Part shown: positions 1 to 7,304 of the stretch, piece by piece
Position numbering within the stretch: position 1 is the stretch's first letter
Layout: each line of letters opens with the position of its first letter
Origin: Arthrobacter bambusae
GTDB lineage: Bacteria > Actinomycetota > Actinomycetes > Actinomycetales > Micrococcaceae
Assembly: GCF_022606295.1 (NCBI RefSeq)
Contig: NZ_JAHHZS010000010.1
Location: forward strand, 78,319-142,318
Reading direction: 5' to 3'
Length of the DNA stretch: 64,000 bases
Program-made: the position numbers and the translations under genes
The notes under the pieces: model-generated
Database searches by the model: none
What the model was told of the DNA's origin: nothing
Seen by the model: the letters and a program-made list of their open reading frames with translations, nothing else

Positions 1-980
1 AATCCCAGCTGGCCCTGATCCTCGTTCCAGATGAGGGCGTGGGCTCGTATTGTGTCGCGGGTGCCGCAGGGACTGAAAGCGCACATTTCGCCGGAAACAT
101 CCTGCCTATGGATTCCGCCGTCATCAGGTCAGTCGCGGCCACCGGGATGCCCGCCTGCATCGACGAAGCGGGAGACCTCCTCGGACCGGCTCACGGCTTG
201 TCCATCGGAAGACTCCTGGCGATCGATCTCAGCGCCCAGGGCGCCCACCATGGGCTTCTGGTTCTGGCTCGATCTCCTGGAACGGGGCCCTTTGCGAAGA
301 CGGATGTGGAGATGGGCGCAGTCTTTGGTTCGCACGTGGCCTTGGGCTTGGAGCTTGACCGGATTCACCGGCTCCGTGAAGAGCTTGTGGTTTTCTCGGA
401 CCGGGATCGCATCGCCCGGGACCTGCACGACCTTGTCATCCAGCGCCTTTTCGCTGCTGGACTCAGCATCCAGAGCCTGCGGCGGTTCACGACAGGCGAA
501 CCTGCCTTGACTCGGATCAATGCGGTCACCGCGGAACTGGATGAAACCATCAGGGACCTCCGAAACACCATTTACTCGTTGCATTCTTCCGGGGAGCAGG
601 AGTTGCTGAGCAGCCGGATACTGCAGACTGTCCGCACTGCCACCAGGTCGCTGCCCTTCGCCCCTCACCTGACGATCATCGGGGCAGTCGATTCCGTGCT
701 CGACGACGGAATCGTCATCAACGCGCTGGCGGTCATTTCCGAAGGCCTCAGCAATGCGGTCCGTCATTCCGAGGCGCAGGCAATGAGCGTTTCCGTCTCG
801 GTGGAAGATGGCATGCTGACATTGATCATCAAAGACGACGGCAGGGGCTTCAGGGATGCTGTCCCGGGAAATGGTCTGGTCAACATGCAACAGCGGGCCT
901 TGGAGCTGCGCGGTTCGTTTGAGGTGACCAGCGCCCCGACGAAGGGCACAACCGTGGTGTGGTCGGTTCCGGTCCACTGA
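1..980 (+). CDS. DevS/DosT-type sensor histidine kinase, 5' end outside window
   Basis: The reading frame is open to base 1, so the N-terminus is missing. What remains is the end of a GAF-like sensor domain, then a HisKA_3 dimerisation region with the phospho-acceptor His in RDRIARDLHD (His codon 426-428), then a HATPase_c domain with an N-box around EGLSNAVRHSEA and a G-box DDGRGF. This is the layout of NarX/DevS-family kinases, which autophosphorylate and pass phosphate to a LuxR-type regulator. It converges on just such a regulator 20 bases downstream. The ligand (haem in DevS/DosT) cannot be judged because the first GAF domain is not in the window. Confidence 0.85.
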   Translation, partial: SQLALILVPDEGVGSYCVAGAAGTESAHFAGNILPMDSAVIRSVAATGMPACIDEAGDLLGPAHGLSIGRLLAIDLSAQGAHHGLLVLARSPGTGPFAKTDVEMGAVFGSHVALGLELDRIHRLREELVVFSDRDRIARDLHDLVIQRLFAAGLSIQSLRRFTTGEPALTRINAVTAELDETIRDLRNTIYSLHSSGEQELLSSRILQTVRTATRSLPFAPHLTIIGAVDSVLDDGIVINALAVISEGLSNAVRHSEAQAMSVSVSVEDGMLTLIIKDDGRGFRDAVPGNGLVNMQQRALELRGSFEVTSAPTKGTTVVWSVPVH

Positions 981-985
981 GGTTC

Positions 986-1000
986 CGGTCCGCCGGACCG
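986..1000. terminator. Short GC palindrome between convergent kinase and regulator
   Basis: CGGTCCG and CGGACCG form an inverted repeat in the 20-base gap between two convergent stop codons. It could end transcription from both sides, but the loop is very short and there is no T-run, so support is weak. Confidence 0.3.
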
Positions 1001-1699
1001 TCAGCGGACGGTTCCACGGTCCGTATCTGGTCCGTGGGCAATATGGACCGCCGCCTGGGTGCGACGTTCGAATCCCAGCTTCGCCAACATCGAGGAAACG
1101 TAGTTCTTCACGGTTTTTTCGGCGAGCTGCATCAGTTCCCCGATTTGCCGGTTGGTCAGGCCCTGGCCCACTAGGTCAAGGACCCGCCGCTCCTCGGTAG
1201 TCAACAAGGCGACCCTGGGATCTACGCGATGGCGTTCCGTGAGGCGCCGGATGATTTGCGCCTTCACCCCGCCATCAAACAAGGACTCGCCTCGCGCGGC
1301 GCGCCGGAGCGCACCTATCAGGTCGGTGCCGCCGATTTCCTTCAAGACATACCCCGCCGCCCCCGCAAGGACCGCTCCACGAAGAGCTTGTTCGTCGTCG
1401 TAACTGGTCAGAATCAGGCAGTTCAGTGTGGGGTCAACGGAGCGGACATCCCGGCATACTTCAATGCCCGTGCCGTCGGACAATCGGGCGTCCAACACCG
1501 ACACATCCGGGTGCAACGCAGGAATGCGTCGGACCGCCTCCTCCGCCGAACCGGACATGCCAACCACCACGAAGCCTTCGCTTTCCAGCAGTTCCTGAAG
1601 TCCCCTGCGGACAAGCTCATGATCGTCCAGGACATACACACGGATCGGCGGTACGCCGACGAACCGGGCATCGCTGGGGGATCGTACTGGGCCATCCAT
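1001..1699 (-). CDS. DevR/NarL-family response regulator
   Basis: The receiver domain begins RVYVLDDHELVRRGL (acidic pocket DD). The phospho-acceptor Asp lies in VSVLDARLSDG, the conserved Thr in LILTSYDD and the Lys in GYVLKEIGG. A C-terminal LuxR helix-turn-helix follows (LTTEERRVLDLVGQG through KTVKNYVSSMLAKLG). The domain order matches DosR/DevR. The ATG at 1699 is chosen because AGGAGG lies just upstream and the longer frame adds a low-complexity tail. It is the likely partner of the convergent kinase and the likely binder of the boxes near 1795-1833, 6094 and 6668. Convergent rather than operonic pairing is unusual. Confidence 0.85.
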   Translation of the reverse strand: MDGPVRSPSDARFVGVPPIRVYVLDDHELVRRGLQELLESEGFVVVGMSGSAEEAVRRIPALHPDVSVLDARLSDGTGIEVCRDVRSVDPTLNCLILTSYDDEQALRGAVLAGAAGYVLKEIGGTDLIGALRRAARGESLFDGGVKAQIIRRLTERHRVDPRVALLTTEERRVLDLVGQGLTNRQIGELMQLAEKTVKNYVSSMLAKLGFERRTQAAVHIAHGPDTDRGTVR

Positions 1700-1794
1700 G
1701 ATCCTCCTGTCCGGCAGCCCGTGGCTGCGGTCCCGCCGGCCCGTCATGGTTTGCCCGGCAATGTCATTTTTCCGTGCCCGCCAATGGCAAACAA

Positions 1795-1833
1795 GGGCCG
1801 AAGGACCCAAGCCGGGGCCATGACTTTCGGCCC
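1795..1833. promoter_or_regulatory. Two DevR-like boxes upstream of usp
   Basis: GGGCCGAAGGACCC (1795-1808) is a near palindrome. GACTTTCGGCCC (1822-1833) recurs as its complement at 6094 before another usp gene. Both resemble DosR/OsdR sites, with GGGNC/GNCCC ends around an A/T-containing centre. They sit 60-100 bases before the usp start at 1893 and also upstream of the divergent regulator, so autoregulation is possible. The assignment rests on motif similarity only. Confidence 0.5.
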
Positions 1834-1892
1834 TGTTTGACGGGGAATTTTCTGCCCATTCTTAGAGAAAACGCGGAACGGAAGGGAACACC

Positions 1893-2414
1893 ATGACCAC
1901 GGGAGCCCGGCACGGCAAGATCATCGTCGGCGTCGACGGCTCTGATGCCTCCGTAGAGGCCCTGCGCGAAGGCCACCGCCTCGGATCAGCACTGGGAGCA
2001 AACGTCGAGGCGTGGGCATGTTGGGACTTTCCCGTGGGTCATGAGACCTACGAAATGATGGGGCGGGACGGATTCAGCCATCAGGCATCCGAAATACTCC
2101 GTGACGCCATGACGAGGGCCTTCGGCTCCCAAATTCCTCGAAACGTCCGGACCAGGCTCGTCCTCGGCGCCGCGCGGCAGTCGCTCGTCGACGCCAGCAG
2201 ATTCGCCTCGTTGCTGGTCGTCGGACGGCGCGGACACGGCGGGTTCAACGGCCTGTTGCTTGGTTCGGTCAGCGCGGCCTGCGTCGCCCACGCCCATTGT
2301 CCCGTTCTCGTCGTCCACGCGCCCGATGCAACCGCACACCCGGAGCCCCGTCCCGGCGCCGCCGGGGCGGCCATCAGAAAAACCCAACCGATCAAAGGAG
2401 CACGATCCAGATGA
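1893..2414 (+). CDS. Universal stress protein (UspA family)
   Basis: A single Usp domain of 173 residues. It begins KIIVGVDGSDAS, whose Asp contacts adenine in ATP-binding Usps. The nucleotide loop GRRGHGGFNGLLLGS fits G-x2-G-x9-G-S. It is closely similar to the protein at 5582-6025. A Pro/Ala-rich tail of about 25 residues follows the domain. Its TGA overlaps the ATG of the SPW gene, so the two are co-transcribed. ATP-binding Usps of this type belong to DosR-like dormancy regulons, and DevR-like boxes lie upstream. Confidence 0.9.
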   Translation: MTTGARHGKIIVGVDGSDASVEALREGHRLGSALGANVEAWACWDFPVGHETYEMMGRDGFSHQASEILRDAMTRAFGSQIPRNVRTRLVLGAARQSLVDASRFASLLVVGRRGHGGFNGLLLGSVSAACVAHAHCPVLVVHAPDATAHPEPRPGAAGAAIRKTQPIKGARSR

Positions 2415-2773
2415 AGAAGTGGACTCGTTGGCAGGACTGGACGGTCATCGCCGCCGGCGCCTATGCCGCACTCTCGGTGCTGTGGACAAGTCAAGGTGGA
2501 TCGTCCACAGCGTTCATGGTCATCCTCGGTGTCCTGCTGGTCGCCGCCGGTGTGACCAACCTGGCCAGGCCGGGGATGCCGGCCGCCGAATGGGCGCAAG
2601 CTGCGTTCGCCGTCGTCCTCCTCGTTGCGCCTTGGATTGCCGGCTTCACCTCCATGACGGGGAGCGCCTGGAGCGCCTGGATCCCGGGCGCGGTCGCCGT
2701 GGTGGTCACGGCCTTGGCGATCAAGCCCAGCACGGAGGAATACCGTCATCACCACGTGATGCCGGCCCCGTAG
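2411..2773 (+). CDS. SPW-repeat membrane protein
   Basis: A small integral membrane protein of 120 residues with four predicted hydrophobic segments. The sequence LVAPWIAGFTSM followed by a Trp-Gly motif in SAWSAWIPGAVAV fits the SPW repeat family of actinobacterial and cyanobacterial membrane proteins of unknown function. Start ATG 2411 overlaps the usp stop (ATGA) and has AAAGGAG about ten bases before it. Translational coupling to the stress protein suggests a membrane role under the same stress. The biochemical role is unknown. Confidence 0.75.
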   Translation: MKKWTRWQDWTVIAAGAYAALSVLWTSQGGSSTAFMVILGVLLVAAGVTNLARPGMPAAEWAQAAFAVVLLVAPWIAGFTSMTGSAWSAWIPGAVAVVVTALAIKPSTEEYRHHHVMPAP

Positions 2774-2788
2774 CCGCGCAATTCCGGT

Positions 2789-2818
2789 CCGGGCATCCGG
2801 CAGCGCCCGGATGCCCGG
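2789..2818 (+). terminator. Strong hairpin between SPW and metallo-hydrolase genes
   Basis: CCGGGCATCCGG and CCGGATGCCCGG form a perfect 12-base stem with a 6-base loop. No T-run follows. It may end the usp-SPW transcript, or act as a processing or stability element if transcription continues into the next gene. Confidence 0.5.
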
Positions 2819-2842
2819 CACTGCCAATATCGAGGAGGCAAC

Positions 2843-4228
2843 ATGAACAGCACACGCCCGGCACGACTGCGGTTTTTGGGAGCGACGGACACTGTCACGG
2901 GGTCCCGCTATCTCGTCGAATCCGGGGACACTCGGATCCTTGTCGACTGTGGCCTCTTCCAAGGCTATAAACGTATCCGGGACCGCAACAGGGTGCCGTT
3001 TCCCGTCCCGCCCGGTTCCATCGATGCTGTGCTGCTCACCCACGCGCATCTTGACCACACCGGATATGTTCCGGCACTGGTCCGGGACGGCTTCACGGGG
3101 CCGATCTACGCTACCCACGGAACCAGTGAACTGTGCAAGCTGCTGCTACCGGACAGCGGCCATCTTCAGGAAGAGGAAGCGCGTTACGCTGACCACCGGG
3201 GCTCCTCGGCGCATGTTCCCGCTCTTCCTGTGTACACCGCGGCAGATGCGGTCAGGTCCTTGAACGCTTTCGAGCCCCGGGACTTCGATACCCCGCTGGA
3301 TCTTGGAGACGGCATCGTGGCCGCTTTCCTTCCGGCCGGACACATCCTGGGCGCAGCCCAAATCCATTTAGACATAGACGGGCGTTCAATACACTTCACC
3401 GGAGACCTGGGCCGTGCCGACGATCCCCTCATGTTCCCGCCGCGGGAACTGGAGGCCACCGACATTCTTGTCACTGAATCTACGTACGGTAACCGGAGCC
3501 ACCCGGACCAGGACCCGGAGGCCGAGCTCGGAGCGGTCGTGTCCCGCGTTGCCAAACGAGGGGGAGTCGTCATGATTGCCGCGTTCGCCGTCGGCCGCGC
3601 AGAAACGCTGATGCTCCACCTCACGAGGCTCCGTCACAAGCACCTTATTCCGGACATTCCGGTCTATCTCAACAGCCCCATGGCCATCGACGCTTCCTAC
3701 ATGTACCGGCAGCATGCGGATGAACACCGACTGCTCGTGGACGAGTTCGAAGACATGTACAAGCTGGCCACCATGACACGCACCGCAGACGATTCCAAGC
3801 TTCTCAATCTGAGGGGAGGACCCATGATCATCATCTCCGCCAGCGGCATGCTCACGGGAGGAAGGATCCTTCACCACCTTGAGGCCTATGGTCCGGATCC
3901 GAAAAATGCCATCGTCCTCAGCGGCTACCAGGCCGGAGGAACACGCGGTGCCGACCTGGCGGCCGGAGCGAAGGAGCTCAGAATCTACGGCCAGGACGTC
4001 CCCATCCAGGCCGAGGTCATACACATTGAAGGATTCTCAGCGCATGCCGACGCCGACGAAATCATCCGTTGGATGCACGCAGCGGACCAGGCACCGCAGA
4101 TGACCTATATCACCCATGGCGAACCTGCCGCCTCCGATGCTCTGCGGCGTCGCATCAAACGTGAACTGGGCTGGAACGCGAGGGTTCCCGAACATCTCGA
4201 AGCAGTCCCGCTCGACAACCCGCTGTAG
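2843..4228 (+). CDS. Beta-CASP metallo-beta-lactamase, RNA-processing type
   Basis: A 461-residue protein with the metallo-beta-lactamase core (zinc motif THAHLDHTGY, later FTGDLGR, GFSAHAD and THGE metal-site sequences) and an inserted beta-CASP domain (VTESTYGNR, FAVGRAE, MIIISASGML). This matches the CPSF73/YsnI-like RNase class rather than a beta-lactamase. Hydrolysis of RNA phosphodiester bonds in the cytoplasm is the expected activity. A ribosome site GAGGAGG lies before ATG 2843. Such genes recur in dormancy clusters beside usp genes, as here. All motifs look intact. Confidence 0.88.
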   Translation: MNSTRPARLRFLGATDTVTGSRYLVESGDTRILVDCGLFQGYKRIRDRNRVPFPVPPGSIDAVLLTHAHLDHTGYVPALVRDGFTGPIYATHGTSELCKLLLPDSGHLQEEEARYADHRGSSAHVPALPVYTAADAVRSLNAFEPRDFDTPLDLGDGIVAAFLPAGHILGAAQIHLDIDGRSIHFTGDLGRADDPLMFPPRELEATDILVTESTYGNRSHPDQDPEAELGAVVSRVAKRGGVVMIAAFAVGRAETLMLHLTRLRHKHLIPDIPVYLNSPMAIDASYMYRQHADEHRLLVDEFEDMYKLATMTRTADDSKLLNLRGGPMIIISASGMLTGGRILHHLEAYGPDPKNAIVLSGYQAGGTRGADLAAGAKELRIYGQDVPIQAEVIHIEGFSAHADADEIIRWMHAADQAPQMTYITHGEPAASDALRRRIKRELGWNARVPEHLEAVPLDNPL

Positions 4229-4268
4229 CACCAATAGTTTCCACCCACGCCGGCAAAGGAGGCCCGTG

Positions 4269-4589
4269 ATGGCTCTCTCTGAATACGAAAAGAAGACCCT
4301 GGAACAGCTCGCCCAGGAACTGGAACGCGATGATCCGAAATTCGCGTCCAAGATGAAATCGATGACTGAGCCTGCTGCCGGGAGGCACTTGGCATCAGGC
4401 ATTTTCACCGCACTCGTCGGATGCCTTGTCCTGCTGACGGGTGTCGCGGCCCGAGCCCCGGTTTTGGGAATCACGGGATTCATTATCATGGGCACCGGAG
4501 CGTACGTGGCCTCGAAGTGTATCGGTTCCCCGAGGTTCCGACGGCGTCCGAGTTCTTCTCCGCTGCTTGGACCCGCAGAGCTCGGGTAG
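4269..4589 (+). CDS. DUF3040 small membrane protein
   Basis: 106 residues. The N-terminus MALSEYEKKTLEQLAQELE is the hallmark of DUF3040, followed by two hydrophobic helices and an Arg/Ser/Pro-rich cytoplasmic tail. AAAGGAGG lies just upstream of ATG 4269, and the gene is 40 bases after the metallo-hydrolase, so it is probably in the same transcript. DUF3040 proteins are common and uncharacterised in Actinobacteria. No catalytic motif is visible. Confidence 0.75.
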   Translation: MALSEYEKKTLEQLAQELERDDPKFASKMKSMTEPAAGRHLASGIFTALVGCLVLLTGVAARAPVLGITGFIIMGTGAYVASKCIGSPRFRRRPSSSPLLGPAELG

Positions 4590-4652
4590 TTGAGGTGGAA
4601 CCGACAGTTGATGTTCGAACCGTATTGATCCCGCCGCGGAGTCGTCGTCGGA

Positions 4653-5081
4653 GTGGACGGTTCGGAGGAATCAACGCAAGCGGTAGCCTTCGCTGCCGCA
4701 GAGGCAGAGGCAGATCGTGAAGGGCAGGAACTGGCCGTGCTGCACGCCTGCCCGATACCAGGTGCCTGGTTGCAAAAGGGGTTGCCCAAGGGCAGTTTCG
4801 TCGAGCAGTTCATGGAAGAAGAACAGGTGGTCCTTGCCGAGACAGTTGCCGGCCTGGCGGGAAGGTACCCCGACCTCGTGGTCCACAAAGTCCTGGCCAC
4901 CGATCCCCCGGCCCAGGCCCTCGCTGAAGCCGCATCGACAGCGAAGCTGCTGGTCCTCGGCAGCCGCGGCAGGGGCGGACTAAAGCGTCTCCTGCTGGGC
5001 TCAACCGCCCACGCAGTCCTTGCCCAACTGGCGTGCCCCACCATCATCACCCGGATACGCCGGGTCAAGAACAGCAAATAG
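4653..5081 (+). CDS. Universal stress protein with disrupted N-terminus
   Basis: A Usp domain with the ATP loop GSRGRGGLKRLLLGS intact. Upstream of GTG 4653 the same frame reads VVVGVDGSEES, the normal first strand of a Usp, but a TGA at 4626-4628 closes it. No start codon precedes the strand, and GTG 4653 would remove it. Another frame reads VEPTVDVRTVLI just before, a plausible Usp N-terminus, so a one-base shift near 4630-4640 would rebuild a full gene. It is either a frameshifted pseudogene, a sequencing error, or a shortened protein from GTG. Confidence 0.65.
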   Translation: MDGSEESTQAVAFAAAEAEADREGQELAVLHACPIPGAWLQKGLPKGSFVEQFMEEEQVVLAETVAGLAGRYPDLVVHKVLATDPPAQALAEAASTAKLLVLGSRGRGGLKRLLLGSTAHAVLAQLACPTIITRIRRVKNSK

Positions 5082-5118
5082 CGCGGACGCCGTCGACGCC
5101 TGGCGCCCGAAACCGGAT

Positions 5119-5562
5119 TCAGGCCAGATGCACATGTCGGCCAGTCACTACCGCAGCGTGGATCCGGATGAAGTCATTCCTTGGGCCGCCTGCCCAGGGC
5201 TCTTCCATGACCTGCCCCGAAAGATAGGTCAGCAGCGCCGGCTCGTCCACGTGTGAGGAAGGACCGCTGACAAGGACCGACCACCCTTCGCTCCGGTCGG
5301 GCCGTGCCCCATCAATCTCGAACGATGAACTCAGGCGAGGCACGGCGTCGCCGATGGTCCCGGCAGCGGAGGTGCGGAAGTAGATTGCCCGGCCGTGGAC
5401 GAGGTAGCTGACGGGCAGGATCATCACTCTGTTCTTGTAGTTGAAGCCGAAGCGGCCTGTGTCCTGAGAGCACAGCAACTCCCAGCACCGCTCCTGGCTA
5501 AGCTCCTGCGTGACGTGCCGGGCGCCGTCGAAGCGGCCCGGATCCATCTCGGGAACGGACAT
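5119..5562 (-). CDS. Pyridoxamine 5'-phosphate oxidase-fold flavin/F420 protein
   Basis: 147 residues with the split-barrel pattern of the PNPOx-like family: GRFGFNYKNRVMILPVSYLVHGRAI, then a strand with FRTSAAGTIGDAV, then SFEIDG and SVLVSG. Such proteins bind FMN, F420 or haem. Several actinobacterial members belong to the DosR regulon. Start ATG 5562 has GAGGAG upstream; the longer frame runs into the preceding gene. It lies 19 bases after a usp gene on the same strand and is probably co-transcribed from the box at 6094. Confidence 0.78.
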   Translation of the reverse strand: MSVPEMDPGRFDGARHVTQELSQERCWELLCSQDTGRFGFNYKNRVMILPVSYLVHGRAIYFRTSAAGTIGDAVPRLSSSFEIDGARPDRSEGWSVLVSGPSSHVDEPALLTYLSGQVMEEPWAGGPRNDFIRIHAAVVTGRHVHLA

Positions 5563-5581
5563 TGGTTTCTCCTCGCGCCGA

Positions 5582-6025
5582 TCAGCTCGCTTCCGGAGCA
5601 TGGACAACAAGGACCGGGCAGTGGGCGTGGGCGACGCAGGCGGAACTCACCGATCCGATCAAGAGCCCGCCAAATCCTCCGTGGCCACGCCTGCCGAGAA
5701 CGATCAGGTCGGCTTCCCGGCTCGCTTCGATGAGGGATTCCCGTGTGTGACCGCGGACAACGCGTGAGACGACGTTGTCCGGCAAATCCGGACCGAACAC
5801 CTTCGCCAAGGATTCCTTGAGGACCTGTTTGGCACTTTCTTCGAAGTCGTCGATGCCCATGGCCACGTAGCCGCCATAGACCTGGGGGAACTCCCAGCAG
5901 ACCGTAGCTATTACCTGCGCTCCCAATGGCACGGCGAGGCTCTGAGCTTGCCTCAGCGCCTCGATGGAGGCTTCCGATCCGTCAACGCCAACAACGATCC
6001 TGGCTGTGGATGCTTCCCCGCCCAT
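5582..6025 (-). CDS. Universal stress protein (UspA family)
   Basis: 147 residues, one Usp domain, close to the protein at 1893-2414. It has IVVGVDGSEASIEAL at the N-terminus and GRRGHGGFGGLLIGS as the ATP-binding loop, and it ends in the same VAHAHCPVLVVHAPE sequence. A purine-rich GGGAGGAAAG precedes the ATG. It heads a two-gene unit with the PNPOx-fold gene. A DevR-like box lies about 70 bases upstream in the same orientation and at a similar distance as for the first usp, which supports shared control. Confidence 0.9.
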   Translation of the reverse strand: MGGEASTARIVVGVDGSEASIEALRQAQSLAVPLGAQVIATVCWEFPQVYGGYVAMGIDDFEESAKQVLKESLAKVFGPDLPDNVVSRVVRGHTRESLIEASREADLIVLGRRGHGGFGGLLIGSVSSACVAHAHCPVLVVHAPEAS

Positions 6026-6093
6026 GACTTTCCTCCCGCGATAAGGTTGAATCCGTACCCCGCTAGCGTGGCCCGGGGCTGTCGCGGCTTGTA

Positions 6094-6107
6094 GGGCCGA
6101 AAGTCAC
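6094..6107. promoter_or_regulatory. DevR-like box upstream of usp
   Basis: GGGCCGAAAGTCAC, the complement of the GACTTTCGGCCC element at 1822-1833. It lies between hsp20 and the usp gene, 69-82 bases from the usp start. Conservation of sequence, orientation and distance at two usp promoters argues for a real regulator site. Confidence 0.5.
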
Positions 6108-6164
6108 AGCCGGGATCCGCGCCAGCGGGAGGCACGGTCCGGCCCGGCGGCAGGACCGTGTGGC

Positions 6165-6587
6165 CTACTCCCGCGTAATCGGGATCTTGTGAGCCGAGGA
6201 GGGTTGGACCCTCTCCGGAATCGGGGCCCTCACTTCGAGGACGCCGTCCTTGTATGAAGCGGAGACGTCGTCCTTTTGGACCGTATCCGGCACTGGCAGC
6301 CTGCGGACGAAGGAACCATAGCGAAATTCCGATCTGTAGCTGCCCTTGTCCCTTTGCTCCTTCTTCTCCTGCCGTTCAGCCCTTATTTCAAGAAACCCGT
6401 CCCCAAGCGTGATTTCAACATCCTTCTCCGGATCGATCCCCGGCAGTTCGGCGCGAACCACCAGGGTAGTGCCTTCAACCAACTGTTCGACCCGGATCCC
6501 GGATGCTGCCACATCACCTTCGAAAAGCCGTTCGATCATCTCAATGGGTGAACGGCGGTTATCGAACCACCTGATCAAGTCCGTCAT
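6165..6587 (-). CDS. Hsp20/alpha-crystallin small heat-shock protein
   Basis: 140 residues. A central alpha-crystallin domain (LVVRAELPGIDPEKDVEITLGDGFLEI) with the conserved GVLEVRAPIP end, flanked by a short N-terminal arm (RWFDNRRSPIEMIERLF) and a C-terminal I-x-I-like tail KIPITRE. It is an ATP-independent holdase, the counterpart of HspX in DosR regulons. AAGGAGGCAGCC precedes the ATG. A DevR-like box lies about 80 bases upstream. Confidence 0.93.
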   Translation of the reverse strand: MTDLIRWFDNRRSPIEMIERLFEGDVAASGIRVEQLVEGTTLVVRAELPGIDPEKDVEITLGDGFLEIRAERQEKKEQRDKGSYRSEFRYGSFVRRLPVPDTVQKDDVSASYKDGVLEVRAPIPERVQPSSAHKIPITRE

Positions 6588-6667
6588 GGCTGCCTCCTTG
6601 CTTCGATCCGGTCAGGCCGGAATCGGCCTGACTCTTCCAGAATGCGAAGCACGGGGAGTAGATCACA

Positions 6668-6681
6668 GAGTCTTTGGTCCC
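6668..6681. promoter_or_regulatory. DevR-like box upstream of hsp20
   Basis: GAGTCTTTGGTCCC (complement GGGACCAAAGACTC) lies 81-94 bases before the hsp20 start. It matches the GGGAC-A/T-GTC layout of DosR sites better than the usp boxes do. It is the third related element in 5 kb. Confidence 0.5.
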
Positions 6682-6760
6682 TTATGCCCCGCCTCCGGGT
6701 TGCGCCGTGGGGCCAGGGAGGCGACGGTCGGATTCGGGACCAGGAATCCTGCGGGTCCGA

Positions 6761-7189
6761 TCACTCGGAGGGTGCGTTGATCACGAACCTTCGGCCGCTC
6801 AATTCCGCGGGCGTGACCCGGACCAGATGGTCTTTGGTGCCAGGTTCCCACGGAGACAGTTCCATTGCTGCGGACTCCTGAAGATCGTCGGCCTTCGTGA
6901 CGATCTCGGCATGGCCTTTGACGATGACGCTCCAAGCGATGGTGCCATAGGTGTTGAAACCGTCGGCCTCCAAGGTGATCGTTTTCCCGGCCAGGACTGC
7001 GTCCAGTTTGGTGCCCGGTCCGGTCCGGAATATTACCGTTCCCTCGTCAGGCAGGAAATTGACGGGAAAGATCTCCGCGCTGTCGCCACTGACCACGCCA
7101 ACCCTGGCGACGGAGGCGGAACGGAGGTATCTCCAGCACTCATGGACACTGAGCACTTCGGTATCGGGCCTCGACTCTGAATTCTCCAT
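6761..7189 (-). CDS. Pyridoxamine 5'-phosphate oxidase-fold protein
   Basis: 142 residues. The pattern LRSASVARVGVVSGDSAEIFPVNF, then VIFRTGPGTKLDAVLAG and SVIVKGHAEI, is typical of PNPOx-like split barrels that bind flavin or F420. ATG 7189 is preferred over the frame start at 7216 because homologues begin close to the ECWRYLRS helix. It is transcribed away from hsp20 and may be monocistronic. Many Actinobacteria place such proteins beside usp genes. The substrate is unknown. Confidence 0.75.
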   Translation of the reverse strand: MENSESRPDTEVLSVHECWRYLRSASVARVGVVSGDSAEIFPVNFLPDEGTVIFRTGPGTKLDAVLAGKTITLEADGFNTYGTIAWSVIVKGHAEIVTKADDLQESAAMELSPWEPGTKDHLVRVTPAELSGRRFVINAPSE

Positions 7190-7252
7190 GTGGCTGAGCC
7201 TACAGATCCGGGCCAAGCGGCAATAGAGGAATGGATCTTTGTGGCGGCACGA

Positions 7253-7287
7253 TTGGCGCCCGTGTCGGGAATGGACACGGGCGCCAA
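7253..7287 (-). terminator. Terminator after alcohol dehydrogenase operon
   Basis: TTGGCGCCCGTGTC and GACACGGGCGCCAA form a perfect 14-base stem with a 7-base loop, placed 18 bases after the alcohol dehydrogenase stop on the minus strand. There is no T-run, as is common in high-GC Actinobacteria. Confidence 0.7.
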
Positions 7288-7304
7288 CAATGCGCGGGCC
7301 TTCG

